A DNA stretch of 64,000 bases from AP-15 sp963787425. Lineage in GTDB: Bacteria > Pseudomonadota > Alphaproteobacteria > ATCC43930 > CGMCC-115725. Position numbers and translations under genes: made by a program. The notes beneath the pieces were generated by a model. That model worked only from the letters and a program-made list of their open reading frames with translations. It was not told where the DNA came from and did not search any database. This document shows, in pieces, positions 17,486 through 25,832 of the stretch. Each line of letters begins with the position of its first letter. Positions within the stretch are counted from its first letter, which is position 1. The stretch spans positions 62,001-126,000 of the forward strand of contig CAWBCV010000019.1 of assembly GCA_963787425.1 (NCBI GenBank). Direction: 5' to 3'.

Positions 17486-18238
17486 TTGAGGCAGCCGCTG
17501 ACGGAGCGTTACCGCGAGCGCCTCGCCGGGGTGCTCTCCTGCTATGACCGGATCATCGTCACCGGCACGCTGCCGGGAGCCTGTTACGCGAAGGGAATGA
17601 CGGGATTTCTTTCTGCGCGGCAGATCCGGATCTTCGACTATCCGCGATTTGCCGAACCACTTCGCGATCGAGTACGCGAGCGCGCCGCCGAGTTGGCGAG
17701 TGCCGCTGGCATTACCATCGAACACATTGCCAAGAACCACATCCGCAAGGAGGACGTCGTCGCCAGGGTGCTTGTCGTCCGCGGCGACCGTCCCGGCCTG
17801 GTGCATATCATCTCGGCGATGGAAGCCTGCCACACCTACAAGCCCTGGCATGACAAGCACACGCATCGCACCTTCTTGCGGCCGGATACTGGCAAATGCC
17901 TGCATTACTACTTCTACTTCATCGACGCCGAGTTGGGCCTGATCTATCTGCGCGTGCCGACCTGGTGCCCGTTCCGTCTGCAGTTCTATTGCAATGGGCA
18001 TAGCTGGCTGGCCCGCCAACTCACCGCCGCCGGCGTCGGTTTCACCCTTGCCGACAACGCCTTTCTGCGCATTGACGACGGGGAGCGGTCGAGATGCCGA
18101 CCTCGATCACTCTCACGGTCCTGCACCGTACCATCCAAGCCGCGATGGGATGGTTTACTCCTCGGAAGTCAGAGACGCTGGCAAGGTGCGATTTATCGGA
18201 ATGTCCGGCACATTGCCCCATGTTGGAGGTCGTCTTGA
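17486..18238 (+). pseudogene. Conserved protein of unknown function, C-terminally truncated
   Basis: The start is a TTG at 17486 with GGAGGGGAGG just before it. The first 195 or so residues look like one coherent protein (RYRERLAGVLSCYDRIIVTG, FLRPDTGKCLHYYFYFID, YLRVPTWCPFRLQFYCNGHS). After RIDD at about 18085 the composition changes to an Arg/Ser-rich tail, indicating a frameshift or a joint. I recognise no domain. Its place among IS remnants suggests a repeated, possibly transposon-borne family, which would need a database search. Confidence 0.4.
18152..18221 (+). pseudogene. Possible aldo/keto reductase scrap
   Basis: A short stretch encodes SSEVRDAGKVRFIGMSGTLP, which resembles the strand-6 region of aldo/keto reductases (DAGKVRxIGxS). 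It is about 23 codons long, sandwiched between the truncated 17486 gene and the ndh remnant. Confidence 0.3.
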
Positions 18239-18314
18239 AACGCCGTCGGCTCGTTGACGATGCGGCTCGATGAAGCCCCTTCAACGAGCCCGACAGTAGC
18301 GCGCACAGAGATAA

Positions 18315-19087
18315 CCCAAGAAGTGACACCAGCGAGCCGAAGTCCCGGTATTTGAAAGGCAGCAACGCCTCACCACGCAATCGGCGATCGATTTGGCGGA
18401 CCATGTGCGACGCTTCCTGGTGAGCGGCCTGCGCTCGGGGCGGGCACCGGGGCGGGGGTACTTCGCTGCGGGCAGGCGGCGCAGTCGCCGATTGCGAAGA
18501 TATTGGGATCGCGGGTGGTCAGCAATGTCGGCTCGACGACGAGCTGGTTGATGCGGTTAGCCTCCAGCCCGTCGAGGTCTCGCAACACCTCCGGGGCTTT
18601 GACGCCGGCCGCCCACACCACCAGTTCCGATGGGATGAACGTGCCGTCGGCCAGCGTCAGGCCTTCGCTCGTCACTTCGGTCACCTTTGCGCCGGTATGG
18701 ACCTCTACCCCCATCCGATCGAGGAGGCGTTGCGTCGCTTCGGAGATGCGTTCCGGGAGGCCGGGCAGGACGCGGTTGGCGGCCTCGATCAGCACGATGC
18801 GAATGTCGCGCTGGGGATCGATACGATCGAGCCCGCAGGCAACCACTTCGCGCAGCGTCCGATGCAGCTCGGCGGCCAACTCAGTGCCGGTTGCCCCGGC
18901 GCCGATGATCGCGACGTGAAGCTGGCCGGGACGTATCGGGCCGTCCTGTGTGTGCGCGGAGGCAGGCGTTGACCAGGCGCCGGTTGAAGCGCGCTGCCTG
19001 AGCCGGGGTTTCGAGCGGCACCGCATGCTCGGCCACGCCGGGGGTGCCGAAGTGGTTCGTCACGCTGCCGATTGCGATGACCAGCAT
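18315..19087 (-). pseudogene. ndh: Type II NADH dehydrogenase (NDH-2), frameshifted and truncated
   Basis: Pieces in different minus-strand frames align in order to NDH-2: VIAIGSVTNHFGTPGVAEHA, then LHVAIIGAGATGTELAAELH (the NADH-binding GxGxxG), VVWAAGVKAPEVLRDLDGLE, NIFAIGDCAACP, and finally RRLRGEALLPFKYRDFGSLV. Frame changes occur near 18945 and 18430. The first third, with the FAD-binding fold, is missing; an IS21 istA fragment starts at that point. NDH-2 passes electrons from NADH to quinone; this copy cannot do so. Confidence 0.75.
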
Positions 19088-19095
19088 GGGGCTTT

Positions 19096-19275
19096 ATGGG
19101 CGGGTTCGTTACGGCGGTACAGGTCGAGGGTCTGAGCCGACGGGAAGCGGCGCGGCAGTTTGGGATTGACCCGCGGACAGTAACCAAGATGCTGGCGTTC
19201 TCGGTACCGCCCGGGTATCGGCGGAGGCGACCCCCGGCGCGTCCGAAGGTCGACCCGTTCACCGGGATCATCGAC
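19096..19275 (+). pseudogene. IS21-family transposase (IstA) N-terminal remnant
   Basis: About 60 codons encode the HTH region of IstA: EGLSRREAARQFGIDPRTVT, KMLAFSVPPGYRR and the PKVDPFTGIID stretch. It has no DDE domain. It cuts the ndh remnant on one side and a glycine-zipper fragment on the other. Confidence 0.6.
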
Positions 19276-19376
19276 GGACCGGCAAGCAGACCCGCGACAC
19301 CGCCGAGCGTGGCACCAATTCCGGCACCTGTTGCGGCGGCTTCCGCCCGGTCATTGCCGGCCTCCCGATCTGGATG
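19268..19376 (-). pseudogene. Glycine-zipper protein fragment
   Basis: The minus strand encodes DRAEAAATGAGIGATLGGVA followed by GLLAG, a glycine-zipper helix as found in small stress or envelope proteins. Homology ends at the istA fragment. Confidence 0.35.
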
Positions 19377-19491
19377 GACGCTCAGTCGCGGATCACCCAT
19401 GAATGGGTCACCCACATTCGCCCAAAATTCTGCGCAGGTCATCGACTGGCGCAAGGATTCGATCGCTGAGGCCGTCACTGGAGACTAAGCC

Positions 19492-19740
19492 ATGATTATC
19501 CCTGATCTGATGCAACAAATCGAGGAGACCGAGCGCCTCATCGCCGTATATCGCGATGCCAAAGAGGTGATCATCGGCACCGAAGATGAAGTCTATAGTA
19601 GGCGTGGGCTGGTAAACCGAACCACTCTCACGGCGGCCGAGATTGGCGACCAGATCGTCAGGATCCTGGAGCGCCGGCTGGCGGCGATGCGGGCAGAGCT
19701 CCAGAAACTCGGCGCCGAACACCAAGGGGAAAGCCGATGA
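19492..19740 (+). CDS. Small helical hypothetical protein
   Basis: 82 residues from an ATG at 19492, with a GGAGAC site 8 nt upstream. It is almost wholly alpha-helical and charged (LMQQIEETERLIAVYRDAKE, IVRILERRLAAMRAELQKLG), suggesting a coiled coil. No family recognised. It is 180 nt before the 5' end of the group II intron and may be a remnant of the gene row interrupted by the IS21 fragment. Confidence 0.4.
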   Translation: MIIPDLMQQIEETERLIAVYRDAKEVIIGTEDEVYSRRGLVNRTTLTAAEIGDQIVRILERRLAAMRAELQKLGAEHQGESR

Positions 19741-19837
19741 TCGCCCGATGCGCCACTAGCATGAATCGGGAACGAGTTCCGCGCTGCCGGCGACCCGCGC
19801 CCCTCCCCCGAAAGTCAGGTTCGCAACCAACTCTTCG

Positions 19838-19860
19838 CTGGAGGGAGATGGATTCGAACT
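19838..19860 (-). repeat. tRNA-3'-end-like element, copy A
   Basis: The minus strand reads AGTTCGAATCC followed by ATCTCCCTCCAG, like the T-loop and acceptor strand of a tRNA. There is no anticodon or D arm. Three other copies lie at 52114, 56339 and 58598. This copy is 60 bp upstream of the group II intron. Confidence 0.5.
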
Positions 19861-20430
19861 TGTATGGGGCTTTTCCTGTCAAGTGGTCGTTTTTGGTTTT
19901 CGCCGGTTCTTTGTTCGGAGGTGTGTCCAGGTAAGGCTGGCATGTTCAGCAGGAGACAGTCCTGCCGGGGTAAAAGTCAGAGCCCCGTAGTTCGGATAGC
20001 GGAGGAGATGGAAACAGAACCTTCGAAGCCTATCGACAAGATCTCCCGAGGGGAGATCACGAGCCACCGGGCTGTATCAAAAGAGAACGCATTGTGGCCT
20101 CGAAAAAAGTAGCCCCGAGGGCCGAGCCTACCTCCGAAGGGCGAAGGCAGCATGAGCAGCCGAATACTGACCGATTACGGCTGTTCACCTCGGCGGGGTG
20201 GAAGCGACGGCACGGTGACAAGGACATGCTGAGCAACTGGAGAAGCCCTCCTCGTCCCGGCGCGAAATCGCCGGAGCAAGGTAGGCCGTATAACCGGCGA
20301 CACCGGGAAGTCGGCCGAAGACGAGAGGGTGGCGGCTGGGTCCGTACTAGCGAGGAAGCGGAGTAATGTTCGTGGAGCGAAGGGGCCCTGCCATTTGCAA
20401 TGTCTCCAACGTAAGGAAGGCAAGGACGCG

Positions 20431-21729
20431 ATGACAAAGGCGTCCATCGATTTGCAGGACCTGAGGCGGAGACTATACGTCAAGGCGAAGGCTGAACCGT
20501 CCTGGCGTTTTTGGGGTCTATACGTCCACGTCTGCAAGATGGAGACCCTGCGCGCAGCGTATGCGATGGCCAAACAAAACGATGGGGCCCCGGGAATAGA
20601 CGGGGTCACGTTCGAGGCCATCGAGGCGCAAGGCGTGGAGGCTCTGCTCGAGCAGCTGCGCGACGAACTGACCGGGCGCACCTACAAGCCACTCCCGGCC
20701 CGGAAGCAGGAGATACCGAAAGACGGGGGCAAAGTCCGCGTCTTGTCGATCCCGGCGATTCGGGACAGAGTGGTGCAGGGTGCGCTCAAGCTCATCCTCG
20801 AACCTGTGTTCGAGGCGGACTTCCAACCGGGGTCGTATGGATATCGGCCCAAGCGGACAGCACACGACGCGATCAAGCGAGTGGCGGAAGCAATAGCTCA
20901 GCGGAAGACGCGGGTCCTCGACTTTGATCTGCGAGCCTACTTTGACAATGTCCGGCATGACCGGTTGTTGGAGAAAGTGGCTCAGCGGGTCGACGACAAG
21001 GACATCATGCATCTGTTGAAACTTATGCTCAAGGCCTCTGGCAAGAAGGGTGTTCCGCAAGGCGGCGTGATCTCGCCCTTGCTCAGCAATCTCTACCTCA
21101 ATGAGGTGGACAAGATGCTGGAGCGAGCGCGGGAAGTCACACGCAACGGCAAGTACACCAATGTCGAATATGCGAGGTTCGCTGACGACCTGGTGGTCTT
21201 GATCCACGCCTACAAACGTCATGACTGGCTGATTGGAGCAGTGAACAAGCGACTACGGGAGGAGTTCGCCAAACTGCAGGTCGAAATCAATGATGAAAAG
21301 AGCCGCAGAGTCGACCTGGAACGAGGTGAGAACTTCGGCTTTCTGGGGTTTGACTTCCGCTACCTCCGCGGTCTGCGCGGAGTGATGCGGCCGCATTACA
21401 CGCCCAAGCTCAAAAAGCGGACGGCGCTGCTGCGGGAGCTCAAGCAGGTATTTCGCCGACACCGGTCGCAACCGATTGAGAGGGTGATAAGCCTGATCAA
21501 TCCAATGCTACGGGGGTGGGTCAACTACTTCGCGGTGGGGAACTCTAGCGAGTGCTTCACCTACATCAGAGATTGGGTAGAGAAGAAGGTCAGGCGCCAT
21601 CTGGCGCAGGCTCGGAAACGAAAGGGCTTCGGCTGGGAGCGGTGGAGTAGGCCGTGGCTGTACGACACTCTAAGGCTGTTCAACAGCTATCGAGTGCGAC
21701 ATGACCGACCGAAAGTTGCCCCGGTATGA
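20431..21729 (+). CDS. ltrA: Group II intron reverse transcriptase/maturase
   Basis: 432 residues from an ATG at 20431 preceded by AAGGAAGGCAAGG; an in-frame upstream start exists in the intron RNA but lacks support. RT blocks are complete: NDGAPGIDGVTFEAIE (RT-0/1), VRVLSIPAIRDRVVQGALKL, FQPGSYGYRPKRTAHDAIK, VLDFDLRAYFDNVRHD, VPQGGVISPLLSNLYLNEVD, and the catalytic YARFADDLVVL. The maturase X domain includes LINPMLRGWVNYFAVGN. No HNH endonuclease domain follows, so mobility would rely on endonuclease-independent retrohoming. The gene is intact, so the intron may be active. Confidence 0.93.
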   Translation: MTKASIDLQDLRRRLYVKAKAEPSWRFWGLYVHVCKMETLRAAYAMAKQNDGAPGIDGVTFEAIEAQGVEALLEQLRDELTGRTYKPLPARKQEIPKDGGKVRVLSIPAIRDRVVQGALKLILEPVFEADFQPGSYGYRPKRTAHDAIKRVAEAIAQRKTRVLDFDLRAYFDNVRHDRLLEKVAQRVDDKDIMHLLKLMLKASGKKGVPQGGVISPLLSNLYLNEVDKMLERAREVTRNGKYTNVEYARFADDLVVLIHAYKRHDWLIGAVNKRLREEFAKLQVEINDEKSRRVDLERGENFGFLGFDFRYLRGLRGVMRPHYTPKLKKRTALLRELKQVFRRHRSQPIERVISLINPMLRGWVNYFAVGNSSECFTYIRDWVEKKVRRHLAQARKRKGFGWERWSRPWLYDTLRLFNSYRVRHDRPKVAPV

Positions 21730-21764
21730 TAGGTCCCATAAGCCCTGACGTGAAGCAAATGGGG

Positions 21765-21797
21765 GCGCGCAGTGCGGGAAATCCGCATGCTGCGTGC
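21765..21797 (+). ncRNA. Domain V-like hairpin of the group II intron
   Basis: 33 nt fold as an 8-bp lower stem (GCGCGCAG with CTGCGTGC, one G-U), a 2-nt bulge on the 3' strand, a 5-bp upper stem TGCGG/CCGCA and a GAAA-type loop. The 34-nt size, the 3' bulge and the GNRA-like loop are the signature of domain V, the catalytic centre of the ribozyme. Confidence 0.6.
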
Positions 21798-21850
21798 GAC
21801 GTGGAGGGGGCTGGAAACGTGGCACGGTCGGGATACCCCGGCCAACTGGC

Positions 21851-22619
21851 GCGCCAGTCCTCGACCCTACCTGGAAAGCCGTTCTTCGTCCCGTCGCCTG
21901 CGGTCAGGTTCGCGGAGCGAGCGGAAGGGGTCAAGGGACCGAAACGGTAGCAAAGCTTGGCGGCTTGCCGCCTAGCGTGGCTTGTGTTTCGCAGCGCCTT
22001 GACGCCTGAGCACGCGGAGCGATGATGAACGGCGACAGGGGCTTTCTTTCTGCATAGCTTCAGCGTCTGACGGTGCCTGTCTATCTGTTGAGGATCCGAG
22101 GGGAGCTCGCCATTGGGGTGCATCTTCGTGCCACAGACTTCACATGAGGGCAACTGGTGTCAAGCAAGCATTGCGTTGCCTCCCCGAAAACCTGCTTCCC
22201 CGGTTGCCTCATTGGTCTCCGCGCCAGCCCTCGCTCGTCTCTTTTCCTAACCCGATATCGACTACTTACCGATGTGGCCCCTGTGGAGTTGTGGGCGACG
22301 CGCCAGCGTCGTCCAAGCGCAGCGGCAAATCCATAGGGTTCTTGATGGCCGCCTACATCTCGCTGTATCGAATCCGTGGCCCGAGCCCATCTATTGACTG
22401 CGGCTTTGATGCCCGCAGAACCTCACATCCGGTCGCCGTTCCCAGACGGCTGGCACCACAATCCCTCATTCTGGAGGTCATCGGGCTCGGGAGGGCGGAT
22501 CCACACTGTATTGCGGCATATCACAGCCATTGTTTGCGACGGTCCGCCCGCCCGGATCCAACGGGGCTGATCAGGCCTCGTGGAACTCGCGATAATAATT
22601 CCGGCCTTCGGGAATGCCT
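21851..22619. other. Gap between group II intron and IS110 element
   Basis: About 770 bp without a recognised gene. It should contain the intron 3' end, its 3' exon and one end of the IS110 element. Plus-strand frames here run antisense into the transposase and look spurious. Confidence 0.4.
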
Positions 22620-23779
22620 TCAGCCTGCCTTCATGACAGCACCCGCGGGGATCTCACCATGGGTGACGTATCTCGAGAGGGCGATGAGCAGTTTGCGGGC
22701 GAGCGCGACAATCGAGATGCGGCGGATCCGGCCGCGCTCGGAGCCAACGCGCTGGCGGAACCAACAGCTGAGAGCACTGTCGGGCTGGTATCTCACCCAC
22801 ATCCAGGCAAGCTCGACCATTGTGGTGCGCAGACGCGGATTGCCTGCCTTCGAGATACCCTGTTCTTGGTCGATGCTGCCACTCTTCCATGGACTGGGAG
22901 CCAGGCCGGCATAGGCCGCCAACTGCCGTCGGTTCTCAAAGTGGCGGAACAGACCCTCAAGGTAGAGCACGGCGGCGAACTCCGCGCCAATGCCCTTGAG
23001 CCGCATAAGTAGTGCAGCTGGAGAGCTCGCTTGCGCCGGCCGCAACATTTCATCACGTTCAGCTTCGACCTCGCCGATCTGGCGTAAGACCAACTCGAGC
23101 CGGTCGATCTCGCGAAGAATTTCCGACTTGAGGTGAGCTGGCAGCGAGCGTCCGTCTCCGGTCCGCAGCTCTTCCAGACATTCCCGGCGGTTCTTGTGCA
23201 GCGGATTGTAGTTGGTGATCCCCTGGCCGAACAGCAGTCCTCGAATGCGGTTCGTGTGCTGAATGCGCTCCCGCAGCAGCGTCGCGCGCTCGCGCGAGAT
23301 CCGACGGCGGTCCTCTTCACTTGGGCTTGGCGGCACTGTCATGGCGCAGACCCGCGGCTCGCCTCGCTGCCAGGCCATTAGCGTGCGCAGCAGCGTCTCG
23401 CCGTCGATCGCGTCCGTCTTGGCGCGCCGGTGGCGTCGGGGCACGGCAATCGACGCCGGATCGACGACGTGGCTCTCGACGCCGTTGGCCTCGAGCAAGC
23501 GATGAATTGAAAAACCATCGAGTTCAACTTCCTGGATCGTCACAACCTTGACCGGCGCTGCAATGCGTTGCTCGGCTCTGGTCTTGAGCCGCGCAAGAAG
23601 GTCGAGCAGTTTGCGCCCGTCACCGCCGACGAGCGTGTGCTTCGACATCTTCCTGCTGCCGGGCGCCAGCGCCGTTGCAACCCACGTCGAGCGACTAGCT
23701 CTAACGAGACAAACAAAGTGGCACAGTCTCCCCGGCTGCAGGTCCGCTCTGGAACAGGAATAGTGGTAGCGTGATGCAT
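22620..23779 (-). pseudogene. IS110-family transposase, 5' frameshift
   Basis: The start is at ATG 23779 (MHHATTIPVPERTC), reading to LFVSLEL; a missing base near 23703 then shifts the frame, and homology resumes with STWVATALAPGSRKMSKHT and runs to the stop at 22620. It has the IS110 layout: an N-terminal DEDD region with KVVTIQEVELDGF, the RRHRRAKTDAIDGE stretch, and the C-terminal serine-containing domain (LMRLKGIGAEFAAVLYLEGL, RQLAAYAGLAPSPW). The frameshift removes the first catalytic Asp from the main frame, so the element is probably immobile. Confidence 0.8.
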
Positions 23780-24061
23780 TGGTAGCTCCCTCGGGTCAGT
23801 GGTGGGCGATGTCGACTTACCAGAGTTTGCCGCCCCACTGCATAGGATCTGTATTCGGTAGGGTCGTTTGATCCTGACCATGATGCAGCATGCGCATCGG
23901 CGGCGAAGCTCCGGGCGGCGGGCCCATTCTTTCGGTCGGCATCGTTGCCATGTTCGAATACGGCTTCCCGCCACCTCGGATCGTCAATTCGGCAGTCGTG
24001 CTGAAAAGCCAGCGCAAGCGCCGAATGGTGCTGAGTGGTATGCTCGGTCCGGCAAGCCCTT

Positions 24062-25225
24062 TCAGGACGCCGGACGCAGGGTGACGCCCTCCAATGTTTC
24101 GCCAGTGGTGACAAAGCGCCAGAGCGCGATGACCAGTTTGCGTGCCAGCGCGACGATCATTGTCTTGCGCGTGCCGATACGGCTATCAGCGGTGCGGGCG
24201 CGATACCACAATGCGAGCGCGCTCTCCTTCTGGAACATCAGAAAGCGCCAAGCGAGTTGGATCATGCCGCGGCGGACCCGGGCGTTGCCGGCTCTGGCGA
24301 GCCCTTGTTCGCGCCGTTGCGCGCCACTCTCATCCGGCGAGCCTGTTAAGCCGGCGTAGCGCGCCACTGCTCTGCGGTCGCGCATTGGTCGTGACAGCAC
24401 CTCATGAACCAGCATATCAGCCGTCTCGACACCAACCCCGACGATTCGGGCCAGCCGCCGAACCATGGCGTGGGGCCCGGTCTCAGGCTGCTGCTCCAAT
24501 CGTTTCTGACGAGCTTCCTCGATCTGTCTGATCTGGCTGACGACAAAGCCCAGCCGCGCCATGTCGCGCTGCAGCTCGGCCAAGGTGTTTGGTGGCAGCG
24601 GCATGCCCTCCGGGGTGTGCACGGTTGCCAGACGTTCGGCGGCCTTGCGCAGGGTTGGTTTGAAGTTGCGAATGCCCAGCCGGGCCAGGGTGGACTTTAT
24701 CCGGTTCACAATCCGCGTGCGTTCCCCCACCAGGCACTCGCGCTCGCGGTTTGGCCGTTTGGCGTCCTCTTCGGCAATCGTGGGCACGCGCGCCATGCTG
24801 CAATGGCCCCGTTCTCCACGCAGCCACCCCAGGAACCCGCGTTTCAGCAACTCGGTGTCCAGCCGGTCGGTTTTCGCCCGGCGATGTTCCCGCGAAACCG
24901 CCACACTCGAGGGATGGATCACGTGCGCCTCTACCCCGCGCGCCTCGAGCCAGCGCGCCAGCCAAAAGCCGTCGCGGCCGGCCTCGAAGGCAACCGCAAT
25001 CCGCGTGATCGTGCGGCCGGCCCTGACCGTCTCATCCCGCCAGCGGTGCAGCACCGCAAGCAGCCGTTCCGGGCTCGGGTCCAGCTTCTTGCACGGCTGA
25101 CGCTCAATCCCGGGAAGCACACCGGCAACCAGCCAGCTCGACTGGCTCAGCTCGACGACGGCAATGATCGTGCTATTTTGGTCCAGGGCGACGAGGGACC
25201 TGCTCAAGTCGTTCGGCTGGGGCAT
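24062..25225 (-). CDS. IS110-family transposase (second, apparently intact)
   Basis: 387 residues from an ATG at 25225 (MPQPNDLSRSLVALDQNSTI); a longer in-frame start at 25351 gives a non-homologous extension. The DEDD domain includes IAVAFEAGRDGFWLARWLEA, HPSSVAVSREHRRAKTDRLD and the TELLKRGFLGW stretch; the C-terminal domain has IVGVGVETADMLVHEVLSR, RAVARYAGLTGSPDESG and RRGMIQLAWRFLMFQ. It shares the same strand and family with the neighbouring broken IS110 but is clearly diverged, so they are separate insertions. Confidence 0.85.
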   Translation of the reverse strand: MPQPNDLSRSLVALDQNSTIIAVVELSQSSWLVAGVLPGIERQPCKKLDPSPERLLAVLHRWRDETVRAGRTITRIAVAFEAGRDGFWLARWLEARGVEAHVIHPSSVAVSREHRRAKTDRLDTELLKRGFLGWLRGERGHCSMARVPTIAEEDAKRPNRERECLVGERTRIVNRIKSTLARLGIRNFKPTLRKAAERLATVHTPEGMPLPPNTLAELQRDMARLGFVVSQIRQIEEARQKRLEQQPETGPHAMVRRLARIVGVGVETADMLVHEVLSRPMRDRRAVARYAGLTGSPDESGAQRREQGLARAGNARVRRGMIQLAWRFLMFQKESALALWYRARTADSRIGTRKTMIVALARKLVIALWRFVTTGETLEGVTLRPAS

Positions 25226-25633
25226 CGCGGCACTCCATCGGTTGATGCAGCGACGAAGTTGCCATTTCCTCGCCGCCCGCCCCATAGCATCTTCCGGTTC
25301 CGCGCCAGCGGCGACACCCCTCACCGACCGCGGGGTGAAGCCGCAAGCCACCGCAGCCGGTTGCCACTTCGGAGAGATCCTCCCACAGGGTGCGACCTTG
25401 TGATGGCACTGTCAGTCAGCTTCTCGAGGAATTAGCGGGAGAGATGAACCGACCCTCGGACAGGAAAAGGCGCATATCGGGGTATGGTGACCGGACCTGG
25501 AGGCGAAATTAAAGTCGGCCGCCCGGGTTCAAATTGTCTTCGAGGCGGTCGCCTGCCATCGGCTCGACGACCATCCACGCGCCGTCCGGCGATCCGGCGT
25601 AAGTTCAAACCCGCACGGAGCAGCCGCAGTTTT
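25226..25633. other. Gap upstream of the carbon-oxidation operon
   Basis: This stretch holds the non-coding end of the IS110 element and then upstream DNA of the TPP-enzyme operon. No gene is recognised. Regulatory boxes follow at 25634. Confidence 0.4.
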
Positions 25634-25661
25634 ATTGATGAGAATCATTGATCAAGATCAC
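25634..25661 (+). promoter_or_regulatory. Two adjacent FNR/FixK-type boxes
   Basis: Two 14-bp sites lie end to end: TTGATGAGAATCAT (25634-25647) and TTGATCAAGATCAC (25648-25661). Each matches the FNR/FixK consensus TTGAT-N4-ATCAA at nine of ten fixed bases. They are about 170 nt upstream of the TPP-enzyme start, pointing to oxygen- or redox-responsive control by a CRP/FNR-type regulator. They are inferred from sequence only. Confidence 0.55.
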
Positions 25662-25832
25662 TTCAATCGAACCGTGTTTGCAGCAATTGCCGGGAACACC
25701 GGGTGGCTCAGGGCGTTGAATTAACGGGCGTGCACTAGGAGCCGCACTGCGGTCCCCGGCGCCTGCAAAACGACAGCGTATATCGGAACGGAACTTCCGG
25801 GGCGCCGAACAGCATCAAGCGCGAGGCATGGC

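Larger units (their letters stand above)
19921..21850 (+). mobile_element. Group II intron with encoded reverse transcriptase
   Basis: The 5' end is placed at GTGTGTCC (19921), which fits the conserved GUGYG start. About 500 nt of structured non-coding sequence (domains I-IV) precede the maturase gene, and a domain V-like hairpin follows it at 21765-21797. The 3' boundary could not be fixed; about 21850 is an estimate. No exon gene is recognised, so the intron sits in non-coding DNA near a tRNA-like element. Confidence 0.75.
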
